Positions 24,409-36,241 are shown, counted from the stretch's first letter. The stretch: DNA of 64,000 nucleotides from Microcebus murinus (GCF_040939455.1 NC_134119.1:11148501-11212500), one strand, 5' to 3'. Notes: generated by a model from the letters alone, not told the origin. Translations and numbers: made by a program.

Positions 24409-25285
24409 GTATTTTGATTGACTTTTTAGACAAGCCCCGATAGCTTTTGCTGGAGTCACCAAGGCTCAGAGAGAATTCTAGTCAAGGAACATCTGTTGTG
24501 TACCTGCTCATCAGACATACAGAGCTCAGAGGGAAAAGAGATGAACAAGGAGTTAGGGGCCTGGTGGGGGTGTCAGGTTAATCCACTGTGGTGAGAGTGG
24601 AGATAAACTTATGGAAGACTGTTATGGGGAACCAGAGGACGAACGGATTTTTGCCTTGAGAAAACACAAACGGCTTCAGAAAGGAAGTGAGGACTAAGTT
24701 GGGGGGATGGAAGCCAAGAAGGCAAGGAAAAGAGGAGGTGAGGGGAGAGACATCCGCGCTGAGGGAACAGCATGTAGAGGCACAGAGCCCAGAAGGGAGA
24801 AAGAACGTGGTAGGCACAGGGAGCCAAGAGCATGTTGGAGGAAGAGAACCTGGCATGGAACGGACTGTGAGCCTTCAATAAATGTCTGGGCTCGGCCAGA
24901 GATAGAATGAATAGTTCGATCACAAATATGTTCAACATAGACTATTATGTACTAAGTACTTTGCAAGCAGCAGGGATTCAGTAGTGAACCAACAAGAGGC
25001 GAGTCCTCAGGGGGCTCTCGGTCAACGTAGTGGGTAGGAGTATAACCCATGAACAGTGAGGTGACAGGCCACCAGGATTGATGCCAGTGTAGACCATGCA
25101 AGTACTGTAGGTGTCTGGTGCAAAGTCGCAAAGCAAGGTTTGCTCTTCCCCATTTCGGGCTTCCATTTAGGTAAGAGAGGTCTTCTCTGTCCTCAAATGA
25201 CCCACATGGAAGCCAGAGGTGTTTAACAGATTTGATTTAACAGATTAAAAAAATTAAATCGGGCGACGGGAAAAACAAAGTGTAT
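24409..25285. other. Intergenic, nothing recognised
   Basis: No repeat or gene is evident. Short purine-rich open frames on both strands (about 24.6-24.9 kb) overlap each other and have no homology that I recognise. Confidence 0.4.
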
Positions 25286-25287
25286 TT

Positions 25288-25475
25288 AGATCTTTACTAA
25301 ATGCCAACCACTGTAGTAAGTGGTTTCCGTATGTTAACACAATTAATTCTCACAATAAACTCACGAGGCACTATTATCATTCCGTCTTACAGGTGAGAAA
25401 GCTGAGGCTCACAGATGTCAAGTTGCCCACGGTTACACAGCTAGTTAAGTGGCAAAGCCAAAACTGGGACCGGTG
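25288..25475 (+). repeat. MIR
   Basis: Long MIR match: CTAAATGCCAACCACTGTAG, then GAGAAAGCTGAGGCTCACAG, then GTTACACAGCTAGTTAAGTGG. Confidence 0.8.
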
Positions 25476-25763
25476 CTCTTAACCATAGTCCTCTTCACAG
25501 CCCTCTCACGGCTGGATTCCAGTCTCACGTGATCTTGGCATGTCACTTGATCTGTTTCAGCCTCGGTATTTCCAACTGTAAAATGGGATCTAGGGATCCA
25601 ACCGTCAACTCCTGCTTGCTCTGGCACAGTCGGTAGCGCAGCTTGTGGATCACCTTAATTTTTTTAAAGCAAATTCTTCCAGATCTTGATTTTTTAAAAA
25701 ACCTTAGTATACACCAGAGGATCGTGGATCATCTTAACTGCAAGTCCAGTAGGTGAAAGCCAC

Positions 25764-26088
25764 AGGTGCGGGCGTGGTGGCTCACGCCTGTAATCCTAGC
25801 ACTCCGGGAGGCCAAGGCAGGAGGATTGCTTGAGCTCAGGAGTTAGAGACCAGCCTTAGCAAGAGCAACGCCGTCTCTACTATAAATAGAAAGAAATTAG
25901 CCAAACAACTAAAAATAGAAAAAAAGAATTAGCCCGGCATGGTGGCGCATGCCTGTAGTCCCAGCTACTCGGGAGGCTGAAGCAGAAGGATCGCTTAAGC
26001 CCAGGAGTTTGAGGTTGCTGTGAACTAGGCTGACGCTACAGCACTCTAGCCTGGGCAACAGAGTGAGACTCTGTCTCAAAAAAAAAAA
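25764..26088 (+). repeat. Alu with (GAA)n tail, next to the SPATA2 promoter
   Basis: Full dimer ending in an A-run and then GAAGAAGAAGAAAAAG. It lies about 40 bp before the SPATA2 CpG island. Confidence 0.9.
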
Positions 26089-26126
26089 GAAGAAGAAGAA
26101 AAAGAAAGCCAGGTTTCACCCAGTAA

Positions 26127-26820
26127 ATGCTCACAGCTCCACGCTCCCGGCTCCAGACCGGTTTCCATGACAACCCGGCTAGCCACCATCCCAAAGCCGA
26201 ATGCCACGCGTCACTTCCGGCCTGTTTGCTTCCGGGTCCCAACCTCAGGCACGGCAACAGCACTTTAAGCCCCAAAGCGGGGTTCCACCGCTTCCCTGCT
26301 CGCTTCTCTGCCCCCCGCTTTTTCCTCCCCCGCCCGCGTGTAGTCTCCGCCCGCCGCGGGCATCGAGCTCTGCTCGGACCCAGCGCGCAGCCGCGGTCCG
26401 GCCTTTCTTCGGGCCGCCTGTGGCGGGGGGGGGTAGTACTTCCGGGCCGAGTGTTTCCGGGTCGCTGTTGGGCCCCAGGTACTGGCTTCGGTTCCCTGCA
26501 GCCGGCCGGAGCGGCGAGAGCCCAGGCGGGCCCGGCTCCGGCGGCGGCCGTGCCCCCCGCTTTCTTCCCCCGGCTTTCTTCTCCCGGCCAGGACGTCCTC
26601 TGCGGCAGTGTCCGGGTGAGTGAGGGGCGGCCGCGGGCGGAAACCGCCTCCGGGGCTTCCCCGGCGGATTGGGTGCCCGGCACGGCAGGGCTCCGCGGGC
26701 CCGGGATTGGGGTCCCCTCGCGGTCGGCAGGGCGACGGGAGGCCCGCTCTTTTGGGGCTTCTGAGACTCCCAACCCGTCCTCAGGCTCCCCGTTCCCTCG
26801 GGGGCTGCCTTGAAGACTCC
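26127..26820 (+). promoter_or_regulatory. SPATA2: SPATA2 CpG-island promoter with ETS-like motif cluster
   Basis: A CpG-rich block lies 6.4 kb upstream of the first coding exon. It holds several CTTCCGG-type ETS/GABPA-like sites: ACTTCCGG at 26213, CTTCCGGG at 26229 and ACTTCCGGG at 26438, plus TTTCCGGG near 26454. There is no clear TATA box. Assignment to SPATA2 rests on orientation and distance. Confidence 0.7.
26440..26615 (+). other. SPATA2: Probable SPATA2 non-coding exon 1
   Basis: A strong donor (CGG|GTGAGTG) follows 26615 inside the CpG island. The coding exon begins after a good acceptor at 32929, so an upstream 5' UTR exon is needed. The 5' boundary is a guess. A splice from 26615 to 32930 gives an intron of about 6.3 kb. 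Confidence 0.5.
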
Positions 26821-26954
26821 TGGTACCGGCCAACGGTAGCTCGGGGCAGCCCGAGAGGAACACCCCCTCTTCGGCGACTAGCCAAGCAAAAGGACACCCC
26901 GATTCCACCGTGAGGCACTTACCGCCCGGTGGTTCCCACTTCAGCCTCTGGCGG

Positions 26955-27100
26955 CAGACCGGGATTTGCACTCACTGTGTGACCTTGGCTAAGTTACTTC
27001 GTCTCAGGAGCCTCAGTTGCCTCATTTGTTAAATGGGAGTGTACCTGCTCTAGGGCCCAAGGGGGGATGGAATGAGGTAGTGCAGGTGGCCTCAGGCGTC
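26955..27100 (+). repeat. MIR in SPATA2 intron 1
   Basis: CTGTGTGACCTTGGCTAAGTTACTTC and the following CCTCATTTGTTAAATGGGAG are the classic MIR segments. The stretch 27100-28410 shows no gene or repeat that I recognise. Confidence 0.75.
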
Positions 27101-28414
27101 CGGTAATAAATGTAAATGATAGGTCCTGTTACTTCCTTCACAGCTCCGTGGGGAGGGTCTGAGTTGGGGACAGGGCTGTGTTTCACCAGCGACGTGGCCT
27201 TCAGAGGCTGTAGGAATTACAGAGCTGGGAATAGCAGCCGCCAGCCTCGGTCTCCTGCAGGGAGGGGAAACGGCTTCCTTCAGAGCCTCTCTGAGAGGCA
27301 GCTGCCACTGGGGAAGTCGCTTTCAGCTCCGCTGAGGTTATTTTCAGAGGTTTGGAAGGCCTCTGTGTGAATTTCTCTGGAATCTAGTAGGGGTGTGGGG
27401 ACCTTATGGTGTTTCACAGCCCGAGGAAGGTGCCTTGGCTGTGTCGGGAGCCTCCTGCTTGGGATGAGCGCTGAGGAGTAGGTGGGGAGGCGGAGGGGGT
27501 TGAACTGTTTTTCTCTGCTCCTGTTTGGAGGCTGAGGGAACTCTGAGGCAGCTGAAGCTAGACCTGGGATGTGTAAACCTGCGGACAGGGGCAATGTTGG
27601 GACCAAAATAGCTTCTGCCTGTGCAGGGAAGGGGGCGCCTGCAAGTGCTGCTTGGGGAACGTTTCTGCTTGGATGGGCCAGCTGAGGTAAAGCCAAGAAA
27701 ATGCTTTACTTACCCAGAATCATTTCAGTTCCATTCAGCGGGACTTGAAACAGATGCAGTTTTCCTTTTAGATGTTTAAAAAATAATAATTAAAAAGCCA
27801 CAGCCTCCCTGACTGTGCAATATCTGTCTCTTCATTGAGTTGCTTTTCAGAGGTGGCCCAGATTGTGGGTGCAGGAGGTGCTGATCAGGGCCGTTGGCTC
27901 TGGGCACCCACCTGCCTCTGTGTTCGGGATATTCACAGTGCCATTTTTTTTTCCTGTGCCAGACTCTCGCAGCTTGGCGTTCCAATCCTTGGGTTGCTTG
28001 GAGAAATTAACAGCTTCTGTCGCTGGGCTGTCTTGCTCTCCTGTAACCACGCTGTTTTTGCAGAGAGCGTGTTTTTTGTTGTTCTTGCAGAGTGCTGGGA
28101 ATAAATTGCTGGCTCTGTGCTCCGAAAAGACATTAGCTATGACCAGCTACAAGGCAGCCTGTATTCTCAGAAAATGTATTCAGCAGGGATGATGTCAGCT
28201 GCTTTACCACTGGCCAGTCTCTGGCTAGCCTCTTTCTTCAGCCCTTAGCTTACATCATAGAGAGATTTGTGGCTCTCCCAGCCACATTTTGTGTGGGAAG
28301 ATGGGAATTTTGCTACTATGGGAATTTTTAGAACTCAACTCTGCTCACTCTGCCATGGGGCATTCTAACTTAGCCAAGTACTTTCAAGTAGAGCTGTCCA
28401 GCAGATGCAGCAGA

Positions 28415-28855
28415 ATGGCTTTGCTTAAAAGTCAGAGTTTTGGTGTCAGACCTAGGTTCAGATCTCAGATCCACTTTTTCCTAGCCTAGGGCAAGTGAGT
28501 TGTCCTCTCTGACCCTCAGTTTGCTTTTTAACCTTGGAATTGTCATTCGGATTTAATTGATTTTCATAGAGCAGTTAGCAGGGGGCTCCCACATACTAAT
28601 CCTTGGTAAATGGTACTCATTGTGACAATAAATGAGTGAGATAGACTGGAGAAAGCCCAGGCCTCAGAGCCTGCGACCAGAGTTCAGATTCCAGCTATGA
28701 CCCTTTCAAGCTCTGTTAGGCAGGTTGCTTACCATCTGAGCATTGGTTTTCTCATAGAGTTGTTGTGAGGATTAAATGAAATGGTGCAGTTAAAGCAGAA
28801 AGCCTAATGCTTAGCACATAGTAGGAAGGACCTCAGTAACTGTTAATTTCTTTCT
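28415..28855 (+). repeat. Two tandem MIR copies in SPATA2 intron 1
   Basis: First copy around TTCAGATCTCAGATCC (28415-28640), second around AGTTCAGATTCCAGCTATGACC (28650-28855). Both are on plus. 28856-29280 shows nothing. Confidence 0.65.
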
Positions 28856-29282
28856 CTCTTTCCTTTCTTAGTTATCTTTTAGCATATACTTTCTTTCTCC
28901 TTTTCTTTCACCTCCCCAGGTTGGTTCAAGATTCTTCTTACATGAGCTTCCCATTCTTGTTTTTGGGATTTTGAACACAAACTGGACTCTGTGGATCCCC
29001 TTTCCTTGTGTATTATTAGCCAGCAACAAACAAGGGTGTGGACCATGGTGCGATTACAAAGCAGCAGACTCAGAGCTGAGGGGCTGAGCTTGAGGGTGGC
29101 TGACTTTGTAAAAAATCAGCCTCTTTGAGCTCAAAGCTTACTTTCTTAGAGAAAAATCACAGTAGTGTTTAGGAGGTTTGATGTTCCTCTGTTTGAATAG
29201 TTCTCAAATGGACCAAAAAACAGTCCCTTGGGCCAGAGACAAGATGGAAGCTTCTCTTAGATAAATAAAGAATGGCAAATGG

Positions 29283-29590
29283 GCTGGTGCGGTGGCTCAC
29301 ATCTGTAAGCCCAGCACTTTGGGAGGTTGAGGTGGGAGGATGGCTTGAGGTCAGAAAGTTCAAGAGCATCCTGAACAACATAGTGAGACCCTGTCTCTAC
29401 AAAAAATGGAAAGATTAGCTGGATGTGGTGGTACGCATCTGTAGTCCCAGCTACTTGGGAGACTGAGGCAGGAAGATTGCTTGAGCTAGCCCAGGAGTTT
29501 GAGGTTGCAGTGAGCTATGATGACACCATTGCACTCTAGCCTGGGTAACAGAGTGAGATTCTGTCTCCAGTGTAATGTAAAATAAAATAA
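29283..29590 (+). repeat. Old Alu (AluJ-like)
   Basis: GGCTGGTGCGGTGGCTCAC start, no strepsirrhine linker, A-rich tail. Confidence 0.88.
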
Positions 29591-29649
29591 AGGAGGCAAT
29601 GGCAAATACATGTGGTATTATCAAGAACAGCAATGAGTATCTTCTCTTG

Positions 29650-29850
29650 GGTTGCAATACATTTATTTATTTATTTATTTTGGCATATTATGGGGGTACA
29701 GATTTTAAGGTTTCAATAAATGCCCTTTTCCCCCTCTCCCCCCACAAGTCTGAGTTTCCAGCATGACCATCCCCCAGATGGTGCACATCTCACTATTATG
29801 TATGTATATACCTGCCCCCCTCCCCCCACATTTTTATTTTTAAGAGAACA
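29650..29850 (-). mobile_element. L1 3' end fragment with (ATTT)n tail
   Basis: On plus: ATTT repeats, then GGCATATTATGGGGGTACAG, TTTCAATAAATGCCC, CCCTCTCCCCCCACAAGTC and CCCCCAGATGGTGCACATC. I read this as an antisense, polypyrimidine-containing L1 3' UTR. 29850-31250 shows only a weak old repeat near 30230-30560. Confidence 0.6.
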
Positions 29851-31261
29851 TCCATATTATGATACTAGGTAATAAGCTCTTCCAAGTAGAATTGAGGGCA
29901 GGATATGTCTTCTTCACTGCTGTCTTCCACCCCACCTACCCACTGTCCCCTGCCCGGGGTCTGGCAGAAGCTGGGTCCTACATAAATACTTGTTGGGCAT
30001 GGTAACCATGGAGTGGTGAAAGGGACTCAGGTTTCACATCAGAGGCCAGACTTGGGATTTTGGGCCCACCTTCTAACCTTGAGCTTCTTGCTTTGTATCA
30101 TGCCAGCTTTTGGATTCTGTTTCTTCTCTCTCTAGCTGATCTCCCAGGAGTCTTGGGAGGTACGGATGAGAAACCAAAGGAGAGGCATCATCAGCACTCA
30201 CATCCTTTGCATCATTCATCTCACCTACTTTATCAAACATCTCCTATGTGGCAGACTCTGTGTTAGTCATCATCATAACAAAACAGACTTGGTCCTTGCC
30301 TTTGTGGGGCTTACGGGGTAATGGGGGAAACTAGTGAATGAATAAAGTTGGTAATTTCAGATTGTGGATAATGTGACAGTGAGGGACTGGGAAGGTGGAA
30401 GTTGCCTGAGATGGGGTTGTCAGCAAGAGCCTCTGAAGGGCGACATTTGAACTGAGTCTTGAACCATGAGAGTGAGCCAGCTATGGGAAGAATCAGAGAA
30501 AGAACATGCAAAAGGAACAGCATGTGCAAAGATCCTGAGATGAGCTTGACATGTCTGAGGAACAGACAGAAAGGTCCATGTGGGTGGATCTTAGAAGGAA
30601 GACTGTTGTGAGAGTGAGCAGGAGTGTGACCATGTGGCCTTGGACAGGAGGTAGAATTTTCTCCTAAGTGGATTTATGTTTGCCTCCTGTGCTCCTCTGG
30701 CTTATTTGTCCCTGCAGTACTGGGCTCCCTCAGCAGGGCTGTGGGTAGGAGAATGTGGCCTCTCTGAGTCCCTAGTTCTGCTGCACACCCCATCTCTCAC
30801 CCCACTGTTAATAGCCCCAGGAGTCTCCCCCAAACCATGGTGAAGCCGGGCCAGTGGCTCCTTGAGATAGGGATGATTTTATTGACCTTGTGACAGGTGC
30901 CCGGTTCATAGGCCTTTAGACCCTCCTGAGCTGAGCACAGATCTGCAGAGGCCTCTATAGGTCAGTCCCAGTCCCAGTCCTACTGCAGTGTCTTTCTCTG
31001 CCCCTTGTCATCTCCCACAGTCAGTCAGCAGACATTTGAGAAGCACATATGCTGCCCCAGGCACCACTGAGCTCACCTTACTGAGCAAGACGATCACAAT
31101 CCCTCACCCAAGGAGCTTCTGGGCAAGAGCAATTGGACAGAGAGTGTGAAAATGCACATCCACCACCCAGTCAGAGATATTTACCCCACTCTGCTCTTGC
31201 CTTCTTAGGCAGGCATGGCATCTTGGGAGTACAGTACCTTCAGACAATAGGAATGGCTGTC

Positions 31262-31420
31262 AAGGGCTTACTTGGAGCCGGCACTCTGTGACCAGCTTTA
31301 TATCCTGATTGTGTATAGTCCCCACACCAACCCTGGGCTGGAGGCACTATTATTAATCCCTTTTCTCAAATGAGAAAACTGACTCCTAGAGAGCTTGAGT
31401 AATTTGCCCAAGAGAAGTAC
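31262..31420 (+). repeat. MIR
   Basis: Contains CCCTTTTCTCAAATGAGAAAACTGA-type core within 31340-31385. Confidence 0.6.
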
Positions 31421-31602
31421 AACCTGGAGACGTAGACCTACAGTAGACTACAACCTGGAGAAGTACACCTGGGTTTCACACCCAGGCAGCCTGGCTTTAG
31501 ACCCTGTGTTCATGACCCTGTGCTCATGGCCTCCCCTGGCAGTGTCCCTTGATGAATTCAGATTTGCTCCCATAATTGTGGCAGCAAGAATATTGCTGGA
31601 TC

Positions 31603-31898
31603 TGGGCCAGGTGCAGTGGCTCATGCCTGTAATCCTAGCACTCTGGGAGGCCAAGGCAGGAGGATTGCTTGAGCTCAGGAGTTCGAGACCAACCTGAGCA
31701 AGAGCCTGGCCCCATCTCTACTAAAAAAAATAGAAAAATTAGCCAGCTGTCGTGGCACACACCTGTAATCCCAGCTACTTGGGAGGCTGAGGCAGGAGGA
31801 TCACTTGAGCCCAGGAGTCTAGGTTGCAGTGAGCTATGATGACAGCAGTGCACTCTACCTAGGGCAACAGAATAAAACTCTGTCGCAAAAAAAAAAAA
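31603..31898 (+). repeat. Old Alu followed by (TA)n and a T-run
   Basis: GGCCAGGTGCAGTGGCTCAT start. The A-tail runs into TATATATATA and then a poly(T) at 31899-31937, so A14-(TA)n-T18 can form a hairpin. Confidence 0.88.
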
Positions 31899-31902
31899 AA
31901 TA

Positions 31903-31936
<34 letters not shown>

Positions 31937-32299
31937 TGCTGGATCTGTACATGTTCTGCCAACAGGTTGCTAAGCAGATGACAAGGTTGTATAAATCCTG
32001 CATTTCCCAGCTCAGAACATTGTGTCCTCTCCCAACAGGGGGCTGTAAGATGCTCTTCTGGTAAAGGGGAGTGTAGGCCATCAAAGGCAGACAGAAGCAC
32101 TCCTAGGGGACAGCAGCCAGAGTGGTCTCTATTTTGCATTGTAAGTATGATTGTGTCGCTCTTCCCTTGCTTTAAACTCTTCAGTGGCTTCACATGGCTC
32201 TTTGAATAAAATATAAAATTCTGAATATGCTCTCAAGGCCTTGGGGAGGAGGAGCCTGCCCTTGCCCTCACTGCCAAGCTTCCTGCCTTAGACAGGCAG

Positions 32300-32525
32300 G
32301 GTGTGGTGGCTAAGAGCATGGACTTTGGAGCCAGACTGCTGGGTTCAGATCTCAGCTCTGCCTATTCAGAATTCTATAACCTTGGGCAGTTTCTGCTGTC
32401 TTTGTGTCTTCAGTTTTCACATGGGTACATTGGGAATAACAGTAGTACCTTTTTCCCAGTGTTGTTTAAGAAGGTTAAATGAGGTAGTGTGGGTGAAGGA
32501 TTAAAGCACTTGGCATATCTGAGGT
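32300..32525 (+). repeat. MIR
   Basis: AAGAGCATGGACTTTGGAGCC, GGTTCAGATCTCAGCTCTGCC and AAGGTTAAATGAG are MIR landmarks. This is the last repeat before SPATA2 exon 2. Confidence 0.8.
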
Positions 32526-32929
32526 TACTTACCAGGGCCCTTCCTCTACTGTTACCCTTCCCCTATCGCGTGGCCTGACAAACCCCTCATCATTCTGTTA
32601 CTGTCTCGGGGGGCTTTCCTAAACTCCCCCTTCTCCCCTCAAAACTAGGATAGGTGTTCCTATGATACTCATGATGAACTTTGTCTTCAGAAGTATTAAT
32701 CATGTTTTTCATTTGTGAGCTCAGAAAAGTCAAGGACCATATCTGTCTTGTTTCCACTATAACCATGAACATAGAACATGTTCTATAAACGTGTTCATGA
32801 GTGAGCAGAAAGGGGCCCAGTGGGACCCAGTGTAGCTAAGTATAGTTCTGCTTTTTGTTTTGCCTTACTGGTCAGAAGCTGGTATGTGGACCATTTTGAG
32901 GAATGACATGCTGCTTCTTCTCCTTCTAG

Positions 32930-33032
32930 AGCACTCCGCTGGTCCAGGTGGCAGCATGTTAGTACTTCCAGCAATGTCCCCATCTTCAAACCAAAAGCCA
33001 TGGAGGAGATAAGGTAGCCCCACCTTGATCGG
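32930..33032 (+). other. SPATA2: SPATA2 5' UTR part of exon 2, containing two uORFs
   Basis: The acceptor CTTCTCCTTCTAG ends at 32929. The 103-base leader before the main ATG has an 18-codon uORF (ATG 32956, stop 33010-33012) and an overlapping 5-codon uORF (ATG 33000, stop TAG 33015-33017). The second is in frame with the main ATG, so its stop blocks any N-terminal extension of SPATA2. Confidence 0.75.
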
Positions 33033-33368
33033 ATGGGGAAGCCCAGTTCAATGGATGCAAAATATAAGGATGACTTATTTCGAAAGTACGTGCAGTTCCA
33101 CGAGGGCAAAGTGGATACCACCCCCAGCAAGCAGCGGCCTGGCGGCGATGAATACCTGCGGGTGGCAGCCTCGACCCTGCTCAGCCTGCACAAGGTGGAT
33201 CCCTTTTATCGATTCCGGCTGATCCAGTTCTATGAGGTGGTGGAGAGCTCCCTGCGCTCGCTGAGCTCCTCCAGCCTGCGGGCTCTGCACTGCGCCTTCA
33301 GCACACTGGAAACCGTGGGCATCAACCTCTTCCTGTACCCGTGGAAGAAGGAATTCAGAAGCATCAAG
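33033..33368 (+). CDS. SPATA2: SPATA2 coding exon 2 (residues 1-112, PUB domain part 1)
   Basis: This exon encodes residues 1-112, starting [19 protein letters not shown] and ending KKEFRSIK, in phase 0 before the donor GTGAGG. It closely matches human SPATA2. SPATA2 is a cytosolic adaptor: its N-terminal PUB domain binds the USP domain of CYLD and a later peptide binds HOIP, so it brings CYLD to LUBAC and TNF-receptor complexes, where linear and K63 ubiquitin chains are trimmed. It was named for expression in testis. The start is fixed by homology and by the in-frame TAG 18 bases upstream. The helical segment [20 protein letters not shown] belongs to the PUB fold. Confidence 0.97.
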
Positions 33369-34304
33369 GTGAGGTCCAGGGAGTAACCTCCATGCTGGTT
33401 TTCCTTCTCCCTTCTTGCTGCTTCCAGTTGATTCTGAGAGGGGTTGTGCCAGTCCCATCACATCCCTTCTCTGTTCTCAAACCCTCCCAGGTTCCCCCCT
33501 GCCTTTGGGACAACAAGCAGAATCACTACCATGGCTCCCTCCCCCTTGCCTGTCTCTCCAATGTCATCTCTGAACTGGTTTCCTGCACCTGGCTGCCACA
33601 TCTTAAGCCAAAGGATTGGGAAGGCAGGGGCCAGGTCATGCAGGGCCCGGTAGCCCAGGGCAAAGGGTGTGGATTTGTTCTAAGTGGGCTGGAGTGAAGA
33701 CAGTGCTGGGGTTTACATTTGAAAAGGATCTTTCTGGCTGTTGTATGGCAGACAGATTGTAGAAAAGCTTGGGTGGGGTGGGGAGACTGGACAGGAGGCT
33801 TCTCAGATGTCCAAGCCAGCTGAGAGGTGGTTTGGACTGAGTGGTAGTGCAGTGTAGAAGGAGCAGGGTGGATTCCGTGGTGGGGATGGCACAGGCCAGT
33901 GTCCACCAAGTCAGCCTCTTAAGACAGACATGTTATTCAGCCCTTTGTAGAAGTGCCAGAAAGGCACTCATTGGGCATTCTGCCTATAATCTGATCCCCC
34001 TTTAGTCGCCTGCCTTTGCTCTGGCTTCCTCTTCATATGGGGCTGGGCCTCTGTGCCCCACACAGAAGTGGTTTCATTCCCTACGTTTAAGAAAGGAGCT
34101 GAGGGGTAATTCTCTCGAACCTTACTCTGAGCTCGTAGTGAGCATGAGCTTCTGCCTTCTGCAGTGAGAAGCTCCTGAGCTCCTTCCCTTCCCTTTCCTC
34201 TCCCTACATGCTCCATTTTACACTTGGATGTCCCTTGCTTTGATAGTCTCTGGTGTGGGTCTCCAGGAGAAAATCCCACCTTTTTTCTACTCCTTTCCTT
34301 CTAG
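33369..34304 (+). other. SPATA2: SPATA2 intron 2
   Basis: A 936-base GT-AG intron between residues 112 and 113. It has no Alu or other recognised repeat. Confidence 0.9.
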
Positions 34305-35528
34305 ACCTACACTGGCCCTTTCGTTTATTATGTCAAGTCTACGTTACTGGAAGAGGACATCCGAGCCATCCTGAATTACATGGGCTACGTGCCTGAGTTG
34401 GGAACTGCGTACAAGCTCAAAGAGCTCGTGGAGACTGTCCAGGTGAAGATGGTCTCCTTTGAGCTGTTTCTGGCCAAAGTTGAGTGTGAGCAGATGCTAG
34501 AAATCCACTCACAAGTGAAGGACAAGGGGTACTCTGAGCTGGACATCGTGAGTGAGCGCAAGAGCAGCACAGAGGATGTTCGAGGCTGCTCAGATGCACT
34601 GCGACGGCGGGCTGAGGGCAGGGAGCACCTGACGGCTTCAATGGCCCGTGTCGCACTCCAAAAGTCGGCCAGCGAGCGGGCAGCAAAAGACTACTACAAG
34701 CCCCGTGTGACCAAGCCTTCAAGGTCGGTGGATGCCTACGACAGCTACTGGGAGAGCAGGAAGCCTCCCCTGAAGACCTCACTAAGCCTTCGGAAGGAGC
34801 CCGTGGCAGCAGACTTGGGCGACGACCTCAAGGACGAGATCATCCGCCCATCCCCCTCACTCCTGACCATGTCCAGCTCTCCCCATGGCACCTCGGATGA
34901 CCTTCCACCTGCCTCCCCCAACAACGGCCTCGGCCTGCTGCGCAGCACGTACTTGTCCACTCATGATGACGTGGATCTGTACACAGACTCGGAACCCAGG
35001 GCTACCTACCGTAGGCAGGACGCTCCGCGGCCGGATGTGTGGCTGGTCAGAAACGATGCCCACTCCCTCTACCACAAGCGCTCTCCCCCTGCCAAAGAGT
35101 CTGCTCTATCCAAGTGCCAAAACTGCGGCCTGTCCTGCAGCTCCTCCCTCTGCCAGCGCTGTGACAGCTTGCTCACATGTCCTCCAGCCTCCAAGCCCAG
35201 CGTCTTCCCCAGCAAGGCCTCTGCCCATGACAGCCTGGCCCATGGGGTGTCTCTGCGAGAGAAGTACTCAGGCCAGAGTCAGGGCCTCGACCGGCTGCCA
35301 CACCACCCAAAACCCAAGCCCTCCGCCACAGCCACCTCCCGCTGTGGCTTCTGCAACCGCCCAGGCGCCACCAACACCTGCACCCAGTGTTCAAAAGTTT
35401 CCTGCGACACCTGCCTCAGCGCCTACCATTATGACCCCTGCTGCAAAAAGAGTGAGTTACACAAGTTCATGCCAAACAACCAGCTGAACTACAAGTCCAC
35501 CCAGTTTTCCCATTTCGTGTACAGATAG
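34305..35528 (+). CDS. SPATA2: SPATA2 coding exon 3 (residues 113-519, rest of PUB, HOIP-binding motif, zinc-binding C-terminus)
   Basis: This exon encodes 407 residues and stop TAG (35526-35528), making 519 in total against 520 in human. The acceptor is [31 protein letters not shown] continues the PUB domain to about residue 220. A middle Ser/Pro-rich region follows. The PUB-interacting motif for HOIP is [11 protein letters not shown], whose Tyr is residue 338 by codon count, the position known in human SPATA2. The C-terminal third has Cys clusters that look zinc-binding: [12 protein letters not shown] near 375-395 and CGFC..CTQC..CDTC..C near 460-490. It ends TQFSHFVYR. No frameshift or stop interrupts it. 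The large single exon is conserved, and shadow frames within it are not genes. Confidence 0.97.
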   Translation, partial: TYTGPFVYYVKSTLLEEDIRAILNYMGYVPELGTAYKLKELVETVQVKMVSFELFLAKVECEQMLEIHSQVKDKGYSELDIVSERKSSTEDVRGCSDALRRRAEGREHLTASMARVALQKSASERAAKDYYKPRVTKPSRSVDAYDSYWESRKPPLKTSLSLRKEPVAADLGDDLKDEIIRPSPSLLTMSSSPHGTSDDLPPASPNNGLGLLRSTYLSTHDDVDLYTDSEPRATYRRQDAPRPDVWLVRNDAHSLYHKRSPPAKESALSKCQNCGLSCSSSLCQRCDSLLTCPPASKPSVFPSKASAHDSLAHGVSLREKYSGQSQGLDRLPHHPKPKPSATATSRCGFCNRPGATNTCTQCSKVSCDTCLSAYHYDPCCKKSELHKFMPNNQLNYKSTQFSHFVYR

Positions 35529-36241
35529 ACTTGACCTTGCACCTCCCTGCTACAAGGGCTACACCACTGACCTCTGGTTTCATGGTGAAGGAGTATTAAC
35601 GTGTTGATCTCAGAAGTGGAGACCTGCACCTGGCCGTGGAGGTGGTGGGGATCGTGGGCTGGCTGCGTCCACGTGGGAGTTCATTGAGCGACTCAGATAT
35701 TTCAACTGATGGCTGCTTTGTCGTCTGACAAGGGAGAGGGTAGCACTTCCGTTCAGATTCGTTTTTGCTGATCTCTCCACTCCCTGTTCAGTTGGGTTTT
35801 CTTTCCTTTAAAGAGGATTGTTATCTCTGGGACTCGTGCTGCGCCTACTCCTCCCACCACGAGGCCAGCTTGGACTCGGAAGGGCCCTTCAGGTGAACGC
35901 CTGTCTGGAGTGGCGAGCTGGAGGCCTGTTGGCTTGTGAAATGAGCCCTCCTGCCACACTGGGCCTCTCCCAATGGTTTATCCTTTGGTCGCCCCCTTCC
36001 CAGCTGGACTCCCTGCACCCTGACTTTCCTGCCTCTCCAGGTGTCAAAGGTGAACCGAGTCCAGTGTTAGCTGAATGTCACCTTGTTGCCACCACAGCTC
36101 AGTCGGCCAGTGGTGTTTGTGAACGTGGCTCCAACACATTGCAGTGTGGACTTCGCACAGCAGGACTGACTTTCCCTTTCTGTTGTTTGCACATGCCCCT
36201 ATTACTGTACTGTAAATAGATATTTTTAAGATTTATTTTTA

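Noticed and set aside
24609..24938. Overlapping frames on both strands near 24.6-24.9 kb
   Set aside because: No conserved motif, no splice context, no CpG promoter; purine-rich bias explains the openness.
26127..26813. 228-codon open frame on the plus strand in the CpG island
   Set aside because: Same GC-driven openness; it crosses the predicted exon 1 donor and has no homology.
26036..26971. 311-codon open frame on the minus strand across the SPATA2 promoter
   Set aside because: It is open because the CpG island lacks stop-like AT triplets and it runs into an Alu at one end. No family resemblance; low-complexity Pro/Arg/Gly composition.
34885..35487. 200-codon alternate frame inside SPATA2
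   Set aside because: A +1 shadow of the main SPATA2 exon; composition is Thr/Pro/Ala-rich from codon-position bias.
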